A stretch of 41,957 nt of DNA from JACJWR01 sp964547485 (lineage in GTDB: Bacteria > Actinomycetota > Actinomycetes > S36-B12 > UBA10799): NCBI GenBank assembly GCA_964547485.1, contig CAZJNU010000014.1:1-41957 (forward strand), read 5' to 3'. Under the pieces are notes generated by a model. The model was not told the DNA's origin. It worked only from the letters and a program-made list of their open reading frames with translations, and did not search any database. The position numbers and the translations under genes were made by a program. This document shows positions 25,179 through 32,219 of the stretch, one piece after another (positions within the stretch are counted from its first letter, which is position 1; each line of letters begins with the position of its first letter).

Positions 25179-26416
25179 TGTCGACTACCACCACCCCGAA
25201 TGTCCCGGCGTCGACTGCCGGAGGCGCGCGCCCCGGTGGCGGGGCTGTGCCGCCGGCCGACCACGCCCCCCGGCTCGCTTCGGGGCGGGCGGCCGACTTC
25301 CCGGTACCGACCGGTCGGGAGGAGGAATGGCGGTTCACCCCGTTGGCCCGGCTGCGTGGCCTGATCGGCGATGAACTCGCGGACGCGGCCCTGCAGGTCT
25401 CAGCTCACGCCCCGGCCGGAGCGACGGTCGACACAGTTCTCCCCGCCGACCCCCGGACTGTCAGCGGCTGGATCCCGACTGACCGTCTCGCGGCTCGGGC
25501 CCAGGAAGGCGCCAGCGACGTGCTGTTGATCACAGTGGCCGCCGACGTCGAACTCGACGAGCCGATCGAAGTGTCCCTGGTCGGGGTCGGCGGGATGGCT
25601 TTTCAACGGGTGTTGATCCGGGTCGGAGCCAACAGTCGTGCGGTGGTGATCCTGGAACATTCCGGCTCAGCGGCCGTGGCGGGCAACGTCGAAGCAGTGC
25701 TGGCCGACGGGGCCAACCTGACGGTCGTGTCGGTGCAGGACTGGGCAGACGACGCGGTGCATGCGGGCCATCACCACGCCGACATCGGTCGAGACGCTGA
25801 ATACCGGTCGATCGTGGTGACCCTTGGCGGCGATCTGGTCCGACTGGTGCCGACCGTTCGCTACGCGGGTCCCGGTGGTGGCGCGGAGTTGTTCGGGGTC
25901 TATTTCGCAGACGCGGGGCAACATCTGGAGCACCGAATGTTCGTCGACCACGGTCCAGCTAACTGCCGGTCGCGGGTGACCTACAAGGGCGCCCTGCAGG
26001 GGAGTGACGCCCATACCGTGTGGATCGGCGATGTGCTGATCCGAGCCACGGCGGTCGGGACCGACACCTACGAACTGAACCGGAATCTGGTTCTCACCGA
26101 CGGGGGTCGGGCTGATTCAGTGCCCAACCTGGAGATCGAGACGGGTGAGATCGCCGGCGCCGGACACGCCAGCGCCACCGGTCGATTCGACGACGAGCAG
26201 TTGTTCTATCTGCAGTCCCGGGGGATTGATGCCGACTCGGCCAGGAGGCTGGTGGTGCTGGGGTTCTTCGCCGAGGTGCTCGACCAAATCCCGTCCCAGC
26301 CGCTGCGAGAGCGACTGTTGCGAGCGGTGGAGAGCGAACTGGGCTACGAGGCTGACGCTGATGAGGCTGACGCTGCTGGGGCTGACGCTGTGATCCCGCA
26401 AGGAGCCGCCCTGTGA
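25178..26416 (+). CDS. sufD: Fe-S cluster assembly protein SufD
   Basis: 412 residues; partner of SufB in SufBC2D. The N-terminal ~35 residues are Pro/Gly-rich. Conserved parts are GREEEWRFTPLARLRGL (~46-62), GTDTYELNRNLVLTDGGRADSVPNLEIET (~288-316) and HASATGRFDDEQLFYLQSRGI (~323-343), the shared SufB/SufD C-terminal signature. The last ~20 residues (YEADADEADAAGADAVIP) are encoded by 15-bp tandem repeats. The ATG shares the A of the sufB TGA; the stop overlaps the Rieske GTG (GTGA). Confidence 0.95.
   Translation: MSTTTTPNVPASTAGGARPGGGAVPPADHAPRLASGRAADFPVPTGREEEWRFTPLARLRGLIGDELADAALQVSAHAPAGATVDTVLPADPRTVSGWIPTDRLAARAQEGASDVLLITVAADVELDEPIEVSLVGVGGMAFQRVLIRVGANSRAVVILEHSGSAAVAGNVEAVLADGANLTVVSVQDWADDAVHAGHHHADIGRDAEYRSIVVTLGGDLVRLVPTVRYAGPGGGAELFGVYFADAGQHLEHRMFVDHGPANCRSRVTYKGALQGSDAHTVWIGDVLIRATAVGTDTYELNRNLVLTDGGRADSVPNLEIETGEIAGAGHASATGRFDDEQLFYLQSRGIDADSARRLVVLGFFAEVLDQIPSQPLRERLLRAVESELGYEADADEADAAGADAVIPQGAAL
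26346..26390 (+). repeat. 15-bp tandem repeat at the 3' end of sufD
   Basis: Three head-to-tail units at 26346-26360, 26361-26375 and 26376-26390 share the core GGCTGACGCTG. In frame they encode an acidic tail with repeated EADAD/GADA motifs. The tail lies outside the conserved SufD fold and the repeats keep the frame, so length variation should be tolerated. Confidence 0.75.
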
Positions 26417-26733
26417 CGCTGCACGACGTCGCCAGGCTGGGCGACTTGGTTCGAGGCACGCCCACCAGGGTCGTCGTCGACAGCACAGCCATTGCGCTGG
26501 TGCTGGTGGCCGAGACGGTGTTTGCCGTAGACGACCGCTGCTCGCACGCCGACGTATCGTTGTCGGAGGGTGAGGTCGAGGGCTGCCTGATCGAATGTTG
26601 GTTGCACGGATCCCAATTCGACCTGCGCACAGGCGAGCCGACCTGTTTGCCCGCGACCGAGCCGATCGCCACCTTCAGCACCGTGATCGAAGGCAGCGGG
26701 CCGGACGCCCGAGTGCTCGTGAATCTGAACTAG
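26413..26733 (+). CDS. Rieske [2Fe-2S] ferredoxin in the suf operon
   Basis: 106 residues from GTG 26413, overlapping the sufD stop. The Rieske ligands are complete: Cys43-x-His45 (DDRCSHADVSLSEG) and Cys62-x2-His65 (IECWLHGSQFDLRTG). The soluble fold resembles NirD and dioxygenase ferredoxins. Its place between sufD and sufC is typical of many actinobacteria, so it may feed electrons into cluster assembly or repair, but this is inference. No oxygenase genes are nearby, which argues against a catabolic role. Confidence 0.92.
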   Translation: MTLHDVARLGDLVRGTPTRVVVDSTAIALVLVAETVFAVDDRCSHADVSLSEGEVEGCLIECWLHGSQFDLRTGEPTCLPATEPIATFSTVIEGSGPDARVLVNLN

Positions 26734-26813
26734 CGCCCCAACCTGCACCTGACCACACCCCGACCACCCCGACCAGGCACCTGATCCCACCCCCCCCGAC
26801 CAGGAGGAGCACC
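26734..26813 (+). repeat. C-rich, G-poor spacer with CCCCGACCA repeats before sufC
   Basis: The 80-nt gap between the Rieske gene and sufC is the only sizeable spacer in the otherwise overlapping or tightly packed sufR-sufT run. C outnumbers G about four to one over most of it. CCCCGACCA occurs at 26758-26766, 26767-26775 and 26794-26802; the last copy runs into the sufC ribosome binding site. Such unstructured C-rich RNA resembles Rho utilisation sites. Confidence 0.6.
26802..26809 (+). promoter_or_regulatory. Strong ribosome binding site of sufC
   Basis: AGGAGGAG lies just before ATG 26814 (6 nt from the AGGAGG core). It fixes the sufC start and shows that sufC is translated independently, unlike its overlapping neighbours. 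Confidence 0.75.
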
Positions 26814-27572
26814 ATGACCACTCTTGACATCCGCGACCTGCATGTCACCGTCGACAGCGACGGCGGCCGCAAAGAGATCCTCCGCGGCATCGACCTGTCG
26901 ATCCGCTCGGGTCAGACCCACGCGATCATGGGCCCGAACGGTTCGGGCAAGTCGACCCTGGCGTACTCGATCGCCGGTCATCCCCGGTACGAGGTCACCG
27001 GCGGAAGTATCACGCTGGACGGTGCGGACGTGCTGGCGATGAGCGTGGACGAGCGAGCCCGGGCGGGCCTGTTCCTGGCGATGCAGTACCCGGTGGAGGT
27101 GCCTGGGGTGTCGGTGTCCAACTTCCTGCGGACCGCGGTCACCGCCACCCGTGGCGAGGCACCGAAGTTGCGGCAGTGGTTGAAGGACATGAAGTCGGCG
27201 ATGGCCGAACTGCAGGTCGACCCGACGTTCGCGGAACGAAACGTCAATGAGGGGTTCTCCGGCGGGGAGCGCAAGCGGCACGAGATCCTGCAGTTGGAAC
27301 TTCTCAAGCCTCGGATCGCCGTGCTCGATGAGACCGACTCCGGCCTGGACGTCGATGCTTTGAAGGTGGTGGCGGAGGGTGTCAATCGGGTGCGTGACAA
27401 CGACGGTACTGGCGTCCTGCTGATCACCCACACCACTAGGCTGCTGCGGCAGATCCCGGCCGACTTCGTCCATGTCGTCATCGATGGCCGGATCGTCGCC
27501 GATGGCGGACCAGAACTGGCGGAGTCGATCGACGAGCATGGCTACGAGCAGTTCGCGCCGGTGGGGGTCTGA
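26814..27572 (+). CDS. sufC: SufC, ATPase of the SufBC2D scaffold
   Basis: 252 residues; ABC-type ATPase that drives conformational change of SufB-SufD. Walker A is MGPNGSGKST (~44-53), the Q-loop is in LFLAMQYPVEVPGVSVSNFLR, the signature is FSGGERKRHEILQLELL (~151), Walker B is IAVLDETDSGLDVDAL (ETD instead of EPT, as usual in SufC), and the switch His is in LLITHTTRLLR. ATG 26814 follows a strong ribosome binding site; the open frame upstream to 26595 runs through the Rieske gene and is not coding. Confidence 0.97.
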   Translation: MTTLDIRDLHVTVDSDGGRKEILRGIDLSIRSGQTHAIMGPNGSGKSTLAYSIAGHPRYEVTGGSITLDGADVLAMSVDERARAGLFLAMQYPVEVPGVSVSNFLRTAVTATRGEAPKLRQWLKDMKSAMAELQVDPTFAERNVNEGFSGGERKRHEILQLELLKPRIAVLDETDSGLDVDALKVVAEGVNRVRDNDGTGVLLITHTTRLLRQIPADFVHVVIDGRIVADGGPELAESIDEHGYEQFAPVGV

Positions 27573-27580
27573 TCCCAGCC

Positions 27581-28864
27581 GTGGCCGAGCTGGACGTGGC
27601 GCGGATCCGCGCAGACTTCCCCATTCTGTCCCGCACCGTGCGGGACGGGCAGCCGTTGGTGTACCTGGACAGTGGCGCCACTTCGCAGAAGCCGTTGCAG
27701 GTGCTCGACGCTGAGCGGGACTACTACCTCAACCGCAATGCTGCCGTCCACCGTGGTGCGCACCAGTTGGCGGAGGAGGCGACGGACGCCTACGAGAGCG
27801 CTCGCGCCACCATCGCCGGATTCGTCGGGGCGGCGCCAACGGAATTGGTGTTCACAAAGAACGCTACCGAATCGATCAACCTGATTGCCTATGCCTTCTC
27901 CAATACTGCCGATCTGTTGCGTAACAGGCAGACCGTCCCCGGTGCGGACTTGTTCGCGATCGGACCCGGTGACGAGATACTCATCACGGAGATGGAACAC
28001 CACGCGAATCTGGTGCCGTGGCAACAGTTGGCGCTACGCACCGGTGCCACGCTCCGCTGGCTACCGCTGACCGATGACGGTCGACTGGACCTCTCGGACC
28101 TGGCAGGTCTGCTCAACGAGAAGACCAAGGTCGTGTCGGTGGTGCATCAGTCGAACATTCTCGGCACCATCAACCCGATCGCCACAATCGCCCGGCGCGC
28201 CCACGAGGTCGATGCCCTATTCGTTGTCGACGCCTGCCAGTCCATCCCGCACCTGCCAGTGGATGTGCGGGACCTTGGCGCCGACCTGGTGGCATGGAGT
28301 GGTCACAAGATGTTGGGCCCCAACGGGATCGGCTGCCTCTGGGGGAGACCCGAGGTGCTGGCGGCGATGCCGCCGTTCATCACTGGCGGTTCGATGATCG
28401 AGAACGTGACGATGGCGCACTCCACCTTCGCCGAGCCGCCGCAGCGGTTCGAGGCAGGTGTACCCATGGCTCCGCAAGCGGTCGGGCTGGCAGCGGCGGT
28501 GCGCTATCTGGAGGGTCTTGGGATGACCGCGGTGGCAGCTCACGAGCATCATCTGACCGAGTACGCCCTGGATCGACTGCAGTCGGTGCCGGGCGTCCGG
28601 ATCATCGGGCCGCGGACGGCCGTCGACCGGGGGTCGGCCATCTCGTTCGCAGTTGGGGATGTTCATCCCCACGATGTCGGTCAGGTGCTGGACGACCGGG
28701 GGATCGCGGTACGGGTCGGGCATCACTGTGCCTGGCCTGTGTGTCGGCGATACGGAGTGCCTGCGACCACGCGGGCGTCCTTCTACATCTACAACGATCT
28801 GTCCGACGTCGATGCTCTGGTCGACGGCGTATTGGCGGCCCAGCGGTTCTTCGGGGTCCGCTGA
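27581..28864 (+). CDS. sufS: SufS cysteine desulfurase, group II
   Basis: This PLP enzyme takes sulfur from cysteine as a persulfide for cluster assembly. 427 residues from GTG 27581, 8 nt after sufC. Motifs: YLDSGATSQKPLQVLDAERDYY (~28-49), RGAHQLAEEATDAYE, FTKNATESINL, EMEHHANLVPW (~138-148), VDACQSIPHLPVDVRDLGADL, WSGHKMLGPNGIG with PLP-binding Lys243, and VRVGHHCAWPVCRRYG with persulfide Cys383. SufU next door is the expected zinc-dependent sulfur acceptor. Confidence 0.97.
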   Translation: MAELDVARIRADFPILSRTVRDGQPLVYLDSGATSQKPLQVLDAERDYYLNRNAAVHRGAHQLAEEATDAYESARATIAGFVGAAPTELVFTKNATESINLIAYAFSNTADLLRNRQTVPGADLFAIGPGDEILITEMEHHANLVPWQQLALRTGATLRWLPLTDDGRLDLSDLAGLLNEKTKVVSVVHQSNILGTINPIATIARRAHEVDALFVVDACQSIPHLPVDVRDLGADLVAWSGHKMLGPNGIGCLWGRPEVLAAMPPFITGGSMIENVTMAHSTFAEPPQRFEAGVPMAPQAVGLAAAVRYLEGLGMTAVAAHEHHLTEYALDRLQSVPGVRIIGPRTAVDRGSAISFAVGDVHPHDVGQVLDDRGIAVRVGHHCAWPVCRRYGVPATTRASFYIYNDLSDVDALVDGVLAAQRFFGVR

Positions 28865-28883
28865 TGAGGCGAGAGGGGGACGC

Positions 28884-29345
28884 GTGAGGCTGGAGCAGAT
28901 GTACCAGGAGATCATCCTGGACCACTACCGCAGACCAATCGGCAAGGGATTGCGGGAGCCGTTCGAGGTTGAGGTTCATCACGTCAATCCGACCTGCGGC
29001 GATGAGGTGACCTTGCGGGCGCATATCGTGCCCGGTACCGAGCCGCCTGTCGTGGAGTTCTCCTACGACGGTCAAGGTTGCTCCATCTCGCAGGCGTCGA
29101 CGAGTGTGTTGTTCGAGGAGTTCAATGCCCGACCTGTTCCCGAGGTGCTGGCTGCGGTGGCGGAGTTTGTGAAGTTGATGGGGGTCGGGTCCGGAGAGTT
29201 CGACGGCGACGAGGACCTGCTCGGCGACGCGGTCGCGTTTGCCGGGGTGGCGAAGTACCCGGCGCGGGTGAAGTGCGCACTGTTGGGTTGGATGGCGTGG
29301 AAGGATGCCGTGGCGCAGGCCATGGCGGAGAGGCAGACACCATGA
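28884..29345 (+). CDS. sufU: SufU, zinc-dependent sulfurtransferase partner of SufS
   Basis: 153 residues from GTG 28884. The three conserved cysteines are Cys38 (NPTCGDEV), Cys66 (GQGCSISQAS) and Cys131 (RVKCALLGW); with an Asp they bind zinc and accept the persulfide from SufS. The insertion VAEFVKLMGVGSGEFDGDEDLLGDAVAF separates Gram-positive SufU from IscU. The start follows MRLEQMYQEIILDHYRRP, the family N-terminus. The 3' end overlaps sufT as ATGA. A seven-codon frame (28864-28887) between sufS and sufU may only couple translation. Confidence 0.95.
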   Translation: MRLEQMYQEIILDHYRRPIGKGLREPFEVEVHHVNPTCGDEVTLRAHIVPGTEPPVVEFSYDGQGCSISQASTSVLFEEFNARPVPEVLAAVAEFVKLMGVGSGEFDGDEDLLGDAVAFAGVAKYPARVKCALLGWMAWKDAVAQAMAERQTP

Positions 29346-29671
29346 CGGAGGTTCCCGTGAGCGTCAGCCCGGATGACGTACTTGAGGCGATGCGAGACGT
29401 GGTTGATCCCGAACTAGGGATCAATGTTGTGGATCTCGGACTGGTCTACGACGTCCACATCGACGGGGAGGATTCGACGGCGACCCTCGACATGACGCTC
29501 ACCTCGGCTGCCTGCCCGCTGACGGATGTGATCGAGGATCAGACCCGAGCGGCGCTGGACGGGGTGGTCACCGACTATCGGATCAACTGGGTGTGGATGC
29601 CGCCGTGGGGACCGGACAAGATCACCGATGACGGCCGGGAGATGCTGCGGGCCCTCGGCTTCAACGTGTGA
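29342..29671 (+). CDS. sufT: SufT, MIP18/DUF59-family Fe-S maturation factor
   Basis: 109 residues of the DUF59 fold: VLEAMRDVVDPELGINVVDLGLVYDV (~13-38), the central LDMTLTSAACPLTDVIEDQTRAAL with the conserved Cys (~56), and WMPPWGPDKITDDGREMLRALGF at the C-terminus. SufT homologues help deliver Fe-S clusters to target enzymes. ATG 29342 overlaps the sufU stop. It is the last suf gene; a hairpin element begins 30 nt after its stop. Confidence 0.94.
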   Translation: MTEVPVSVSPDDVLEAMRDVVDPELGINVVDLGLVYDVHIDGEDSTATLDMTLTSAACPLTDVIEDQTRAALDGVVTDYRINWVWMPPWGPDKITDDGREMLRALGFNV

Positions 29672-29701
29672 CCCCGGCCGCGCGGGTCATTTCATCCCGG
29701 C

Positions 29702-29740
29702 GTGTGCGCTGAAGGCTGATATAGCGCACTCAGCGCACAC
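29702..29740. repeat. Palindromic repeat element, copy 1, after sufT
   Basis: Arms GTGTGCGCTGA (29702-29712) and TCAGCGCACAC (29730-29740) pair perfectly over 11 bp with a 17-nt loop holding GATATAGCGCAC. A second copy lies at 30389-30427. The loop GCGCAC can compete with the 3' arm for the 5' arm, so two folds are possible. It lies just after the suf operon and could end transcription or protect the 3' end. Confidence 0.85.
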
Positions 29741-29816
29741 CCAGGCGAGCCGCAACATTTCAAGTGTCTGCTTCCGGCACCGGCGAGCTTGATTTTTCAC
29801 GACATGAGGCAATGTG

Positions 29817-29826
29817 TAACATGTTA
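29817..29826. promoter_or_regulatory. Perfect 10-bp palindrome upstream of the lipoprotein gene
   Basis: TAACATGTTA is a perfect palindrome in an AT-rich stretch that stands out from the GC-rich surroundings. TTGATT (29789-29794) upstream may be a -35, with a -10 near 29814-29822. The palindrome could be an operator for the lipoprotein gene. Confidence 0.3.
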
Positions 29827-29886
29827 AATCTCGGGGGCCAGCCGGCCAACGTTGTGCATGACATAACTGTGGAGGTAGTCGGAAAT

Positions 29887-30327
29887 ATGACTCGTAACTC
29901 AAAGATGGTTGTCTCGGTGGTTGCCGTTGCCGGGCTAGGTCTCGCACTTACCGCGTGTGGTTCATCCAGTTCTAGTTCATCCTCGAGCAGCCCAGCTGCC
30001 TCGACGGCCGCCTCCTCGGCTCCCGCAACTTCAGCTGCTGCTTCGACGGCCGTCGCGACGAAGACCCTGGCCGAGGTATGTCCGCAGGTCATCGCCGACG
30101 TGAACGCCGCTCAGACCGGTTCGGTGACCAACGAGCAGATCTCCGCGTTGGCGACGAAACTCGAAGCATCGGCCGCCGAGGTTCCGCCCGCAGATGCCGC
30201 CTCCATCACCGCATTGGCTGAGGCCTACAAGAAGTTGGCCGCCGCCACCACTCAGGCCGAGACGGATGCCGCTCAGGCGGAAATTGCGACGGCGCAGGCC
30301 GCGGTGACGGCCGCCTGCGGCGGCTAG
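29887..30327 (+). CDS. Small Ser/Ala-rich lipoprotein of unknown function
   Basis: 146 residues from ATG 29887, with GGAGG 11 nt upstream. The signal peptide is MTRNSKMVVSVVAVAGLGLALTAC with lipobox LTAC, so Cys24 should be lipidated and the protein anchored outside the membrane. Next come ten serines (26-35) and a disordered Ser/Ala/Thr/Pro linker to ~58, then an all-helical Ala-rich domain (~60-146). Cys65 and Cys144 bracket that domain and may form a disulfide. I recognise no family. The serines use six different codons. The gene lies between two copies of a palindromic element and has an AT-rich upstream region, unlike its neighbours. Confidence 0.8.
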   Translation: MTRNSKMVVSVVAVAGLGLALTACGSSSSSSSSSSPAASTAASSAPATSAAASTAVATKTLAEVCPQVIADVNAAQTGSVTNEQISALATKLEASAAEVPPADAASITALAEAYKKLAAATTQAETDAAQAEIATAQAAVTAACGG

Positions 30328-30388
30328 TTACGCGCTGACAGGAACTCCTGACGGATTGCGCCGGTGGGGGTTGGCCGGGCTGCCCCGT

Positions 30389-30427
30389 GTGTGCGTTGAA
30401 GTTGGATATAGCGCACTCAACGCACAC
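30389..30427. repeat. Palindromic repeat element, copy 2, after the lipoprotein gene
   Basis: Arms GTGTGCGTTGA (30389-30399) and TCAACGCACAC (30417-30427) pair perfectly with a 17-nt loop that shares GATATAGCGCAC with copy 1. Relative to copy 1 one stem pair changed from C:G to T:A with both sides altered. Flanks CCCCGT (30383-30388) and GCGGGG (30428-30433) extend the stem to 17 bp with one G-T pair. It begins 62 nt after the lipoprotein stop. Confidence 0.85.
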
Positions 30428-30460
30428 GCGGGGCGGCGGGCGGGCGTGTCAGCGCCTGAC

Positions 30461-30466
30461 TAGGCT
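30461..30466 (+). promoter_or_regulatory. Candidate -10 of a leaderless ABC-F promoter
   Basis: TAGGCT ends 6 nt before the ATG at 30473, with no ribosome binding site between. No clear -35 is seen in the GC-rich sequence that follows the repeat element. Confidence 0.4.
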
Positions 30467-30472
30467 GACGGA

Positions 30473-32074
30473 ATGATTGCTGCCACCGGACTGGAGTTGC
30501 GGGCCGGATCAAGGCTGCTGGTCGAGGACGCGAGTTTCCGGGTCGCGGACGGCGATCGGGTCGGCCTGGTGGGCCGAAACGGGGCTGGCAAGACCACCAT
30601 GCTGCGGGTGCTTGCTGGGGAGACGGAGCCCGCCGCCGGCACGGTCACCCGCAGCGGGCGGGTCGGGTACCTGCCACAGGACCCACGGACCGCCGACCCC
30701 GATCAACTGGTGCGGGACCGGATCCTCTCGGCTCGGGAACTGCACGACATCACCCGGCGGATGCGCACCGCGGAGCAGCGGATGGCGAGCGCGGACCCCG
30801 ATACCCGCGACAAGGCGATGCGTCGATACGAGCGGGCGGAGGCGGAGTTCAGCGCGGCCGGTGGCTATGCTGCAGAGTCTGAGGCGGCCGCCATCGCGGC
30901 CGGTGTCGGGCTCGAAACTCGGCTGCTGGAGCAGACTCTCGGCACCCTCTCAGGCGGTCAACGTCGCCGGGTGGAACTTGCCCGGTTGCTGTTCTCCGGA
31001 GACTCGACGTTGCTGTTGGATGAGCCCACCAATCACCTGGACGCCGATTCGATTGTCTGGCTGCGCACGTTCCTGCTCAACCATCCAGGTGGTGCGATCA
31101 TCATCAGCCACGATGTCGGACTGCTGGACGCCACCGTCACCAAGGTGATGCACCTAGATGCCACTCGCGCCGAACTCGATGTCTACAACTTGGGCTGGAC
31201 GGCCTACCTCACGGAGCGGGAGCAGGCGGAGCGTCGTCGTCGCCGGACTGCCGCGACCGCATCGAAACAGGCGGCCGTGCTGCAGTCCCAGGCGGAACGG
31301 ATGCGGGCGAAAGCGACCAAAGCCAAGGCTGCGCAGGGGATGCTCAAACGCGCCGAGAAGCTACGTGGAACGGCCGCCGACCAGGCCCGGACCGCGGATC
31401 GGGTCGCCCACCTACGGTTCCCGAAGCCGGCCGCCTGTGGCCGGGTGCCGCTGACGGGGACCGAGTTGTCCAAGTCCTACGGGTCGCTGGAGGTCTTCAT
31501 GGATGTCGACCTTGCGATCGACCGCGGATCGCGAGTGGTGGTGCTCGGCCTCAACGGCGCCGGTAAAACCACGCTGCTTCGGGTGCTAGCCCAGGTCGAA
31601 CAGCCGGACACCGGGGAAGTGGTCCCTGGCCACGGCCTGCGGCTGGGCTACTACGCCCAGGAGCACGAAACGCTCGATCCCGACACCTCGGTGCTCGCGA
31701 ACTTGGTGGCCTCCTCAGAAACGCTGAGCGAGCAGGAGGCGCGCAACGTACTTGGATCCTTCCTCTTCTCCGGCGACACGGTGGCGCAACCGGCCGGCAC
31801 CTTGTCGGGTGGCGAGAAGACCCGGCTGGCGCTGGCCATGCTGGTGGTCTCCGGGGCCAATGTGCTGCTGCTGGATGAGCCCACCAACAACTTGGACCCC
31901 GCGAGCCGTGAGGAGATCCTGGGTGCGCTGGCGGAATACGAAGGTGCGGTCGTGCTGGTGACCCACGACGAGGGGGCCGTGACTGCGCTGTCACCGGAGC
32001 GGGTGTTGCTGCTGCCCGACGGTGACGAGGACATGTGGGGGCAGGACTACCTGGATCTGGTGTCACTGGCGTAG
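30473..32074 (+). CDS. ABC-F family ATPase (ribosome-associated)
   Basis: 533 residues, two ABC domains and no membrane segment. Domain 1: Walker A GRNGAGKTT (~34-42), signature LSGGQRRRVELARLLF (~159), Walker B LLLDEPTNHLD. The linker (~240-305) is a basic coiled coil (KQAAVLQSQAERMRAKATKAKAAQ), the tRNA-contacting arm of ABC-F proteins. Domain 2: GLNGAGKTT (~359-367), LSGGEKTRLALAMLV, LLLDEPTNNLD. ABC-F proteins bind the ribosomal E site and relieve stalling or give antibiotic protection; the subfamily is not clear here. A resistance role is possible but not shown. Confidence 0.95.
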   Translation: MIAATGLELRAGSRLLVEDASFRVADGDRVGLVGRNGAGKTTMLRVLAGETEPAAGTVTRSGRVGYLPQDPRTADPDQLVRDRILSARELHDITRRMRTAEQRMASADPDTRDKAMRRYERAEAEFSAAGGYAAESEAAAIAAGVGLETRLLEQTLGTLSGGQRRRVELARLLFSGDSTLLLDEPTNHLDADSIVWLRTFLLNHPGGAIIISHDVGLLDATVTKVMHLDATRAELDVYNLGWTAYLTEREQAERRRRRTAATASKQAAVLQSQAERMRAKATKAKAAQGMLKRAEKLRGTAADQARTADRVAHLRFPKPAACGRVPLTGTELSKSYGSLEVFMDVDLAIDRGSRVVVLGLNGAGKTTLLRVLAQVEQPDTGEVVPGHGLRLGYYAQEHETLDPDTSVLANLVASSETLSEQEARNVLGSFLFSGDTVAQPAGTLSGGEKTRLALAMLVVSGANVLLLDEPTNNLDPASREEILGALAEYEGAVVLVTHDEGAVTALSPERVLLLPDGDEDMWGQDYLDLVSLA

Positions 32075-32095
32075 GTCGCCAGCCGGGGCCACAGG

Positions 32096-32124
32096 TTCAG
32101 GTCGAGGGTCTGCCGTCGTAGGGT
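32096..32124 (+). promoter_or_regulatory. Possible promoter of the crotonase-ABC exporter pair
   Basis: TTCAGG (32096-32101) and TAGGGT (32119-32124) are 17 bp apart in the 145-bp gap after the ABC-F gene. The leader would be about 90 nt and contain GGAGG (32209-32213) 6 nt before GTG 32220. The hexamers are weak matches. Confidence 0.3.
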
Positions 32125-32219
32125 TGGAGCGATCCTTGCTGGAACCGTTGCATCTCAAGGCAATTGGGGTGTTCCAGGAACCGCCGGGGTGACCAGGCAA
32201 ACAACTGCGGAGGCCGCCG

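Noticed and set aside
28864..28887. Seven-codon frame (MRREGDA) between sufS and sufU
   Set aside because: Too short to call a gene; it may be a chance frame or a coupling device.
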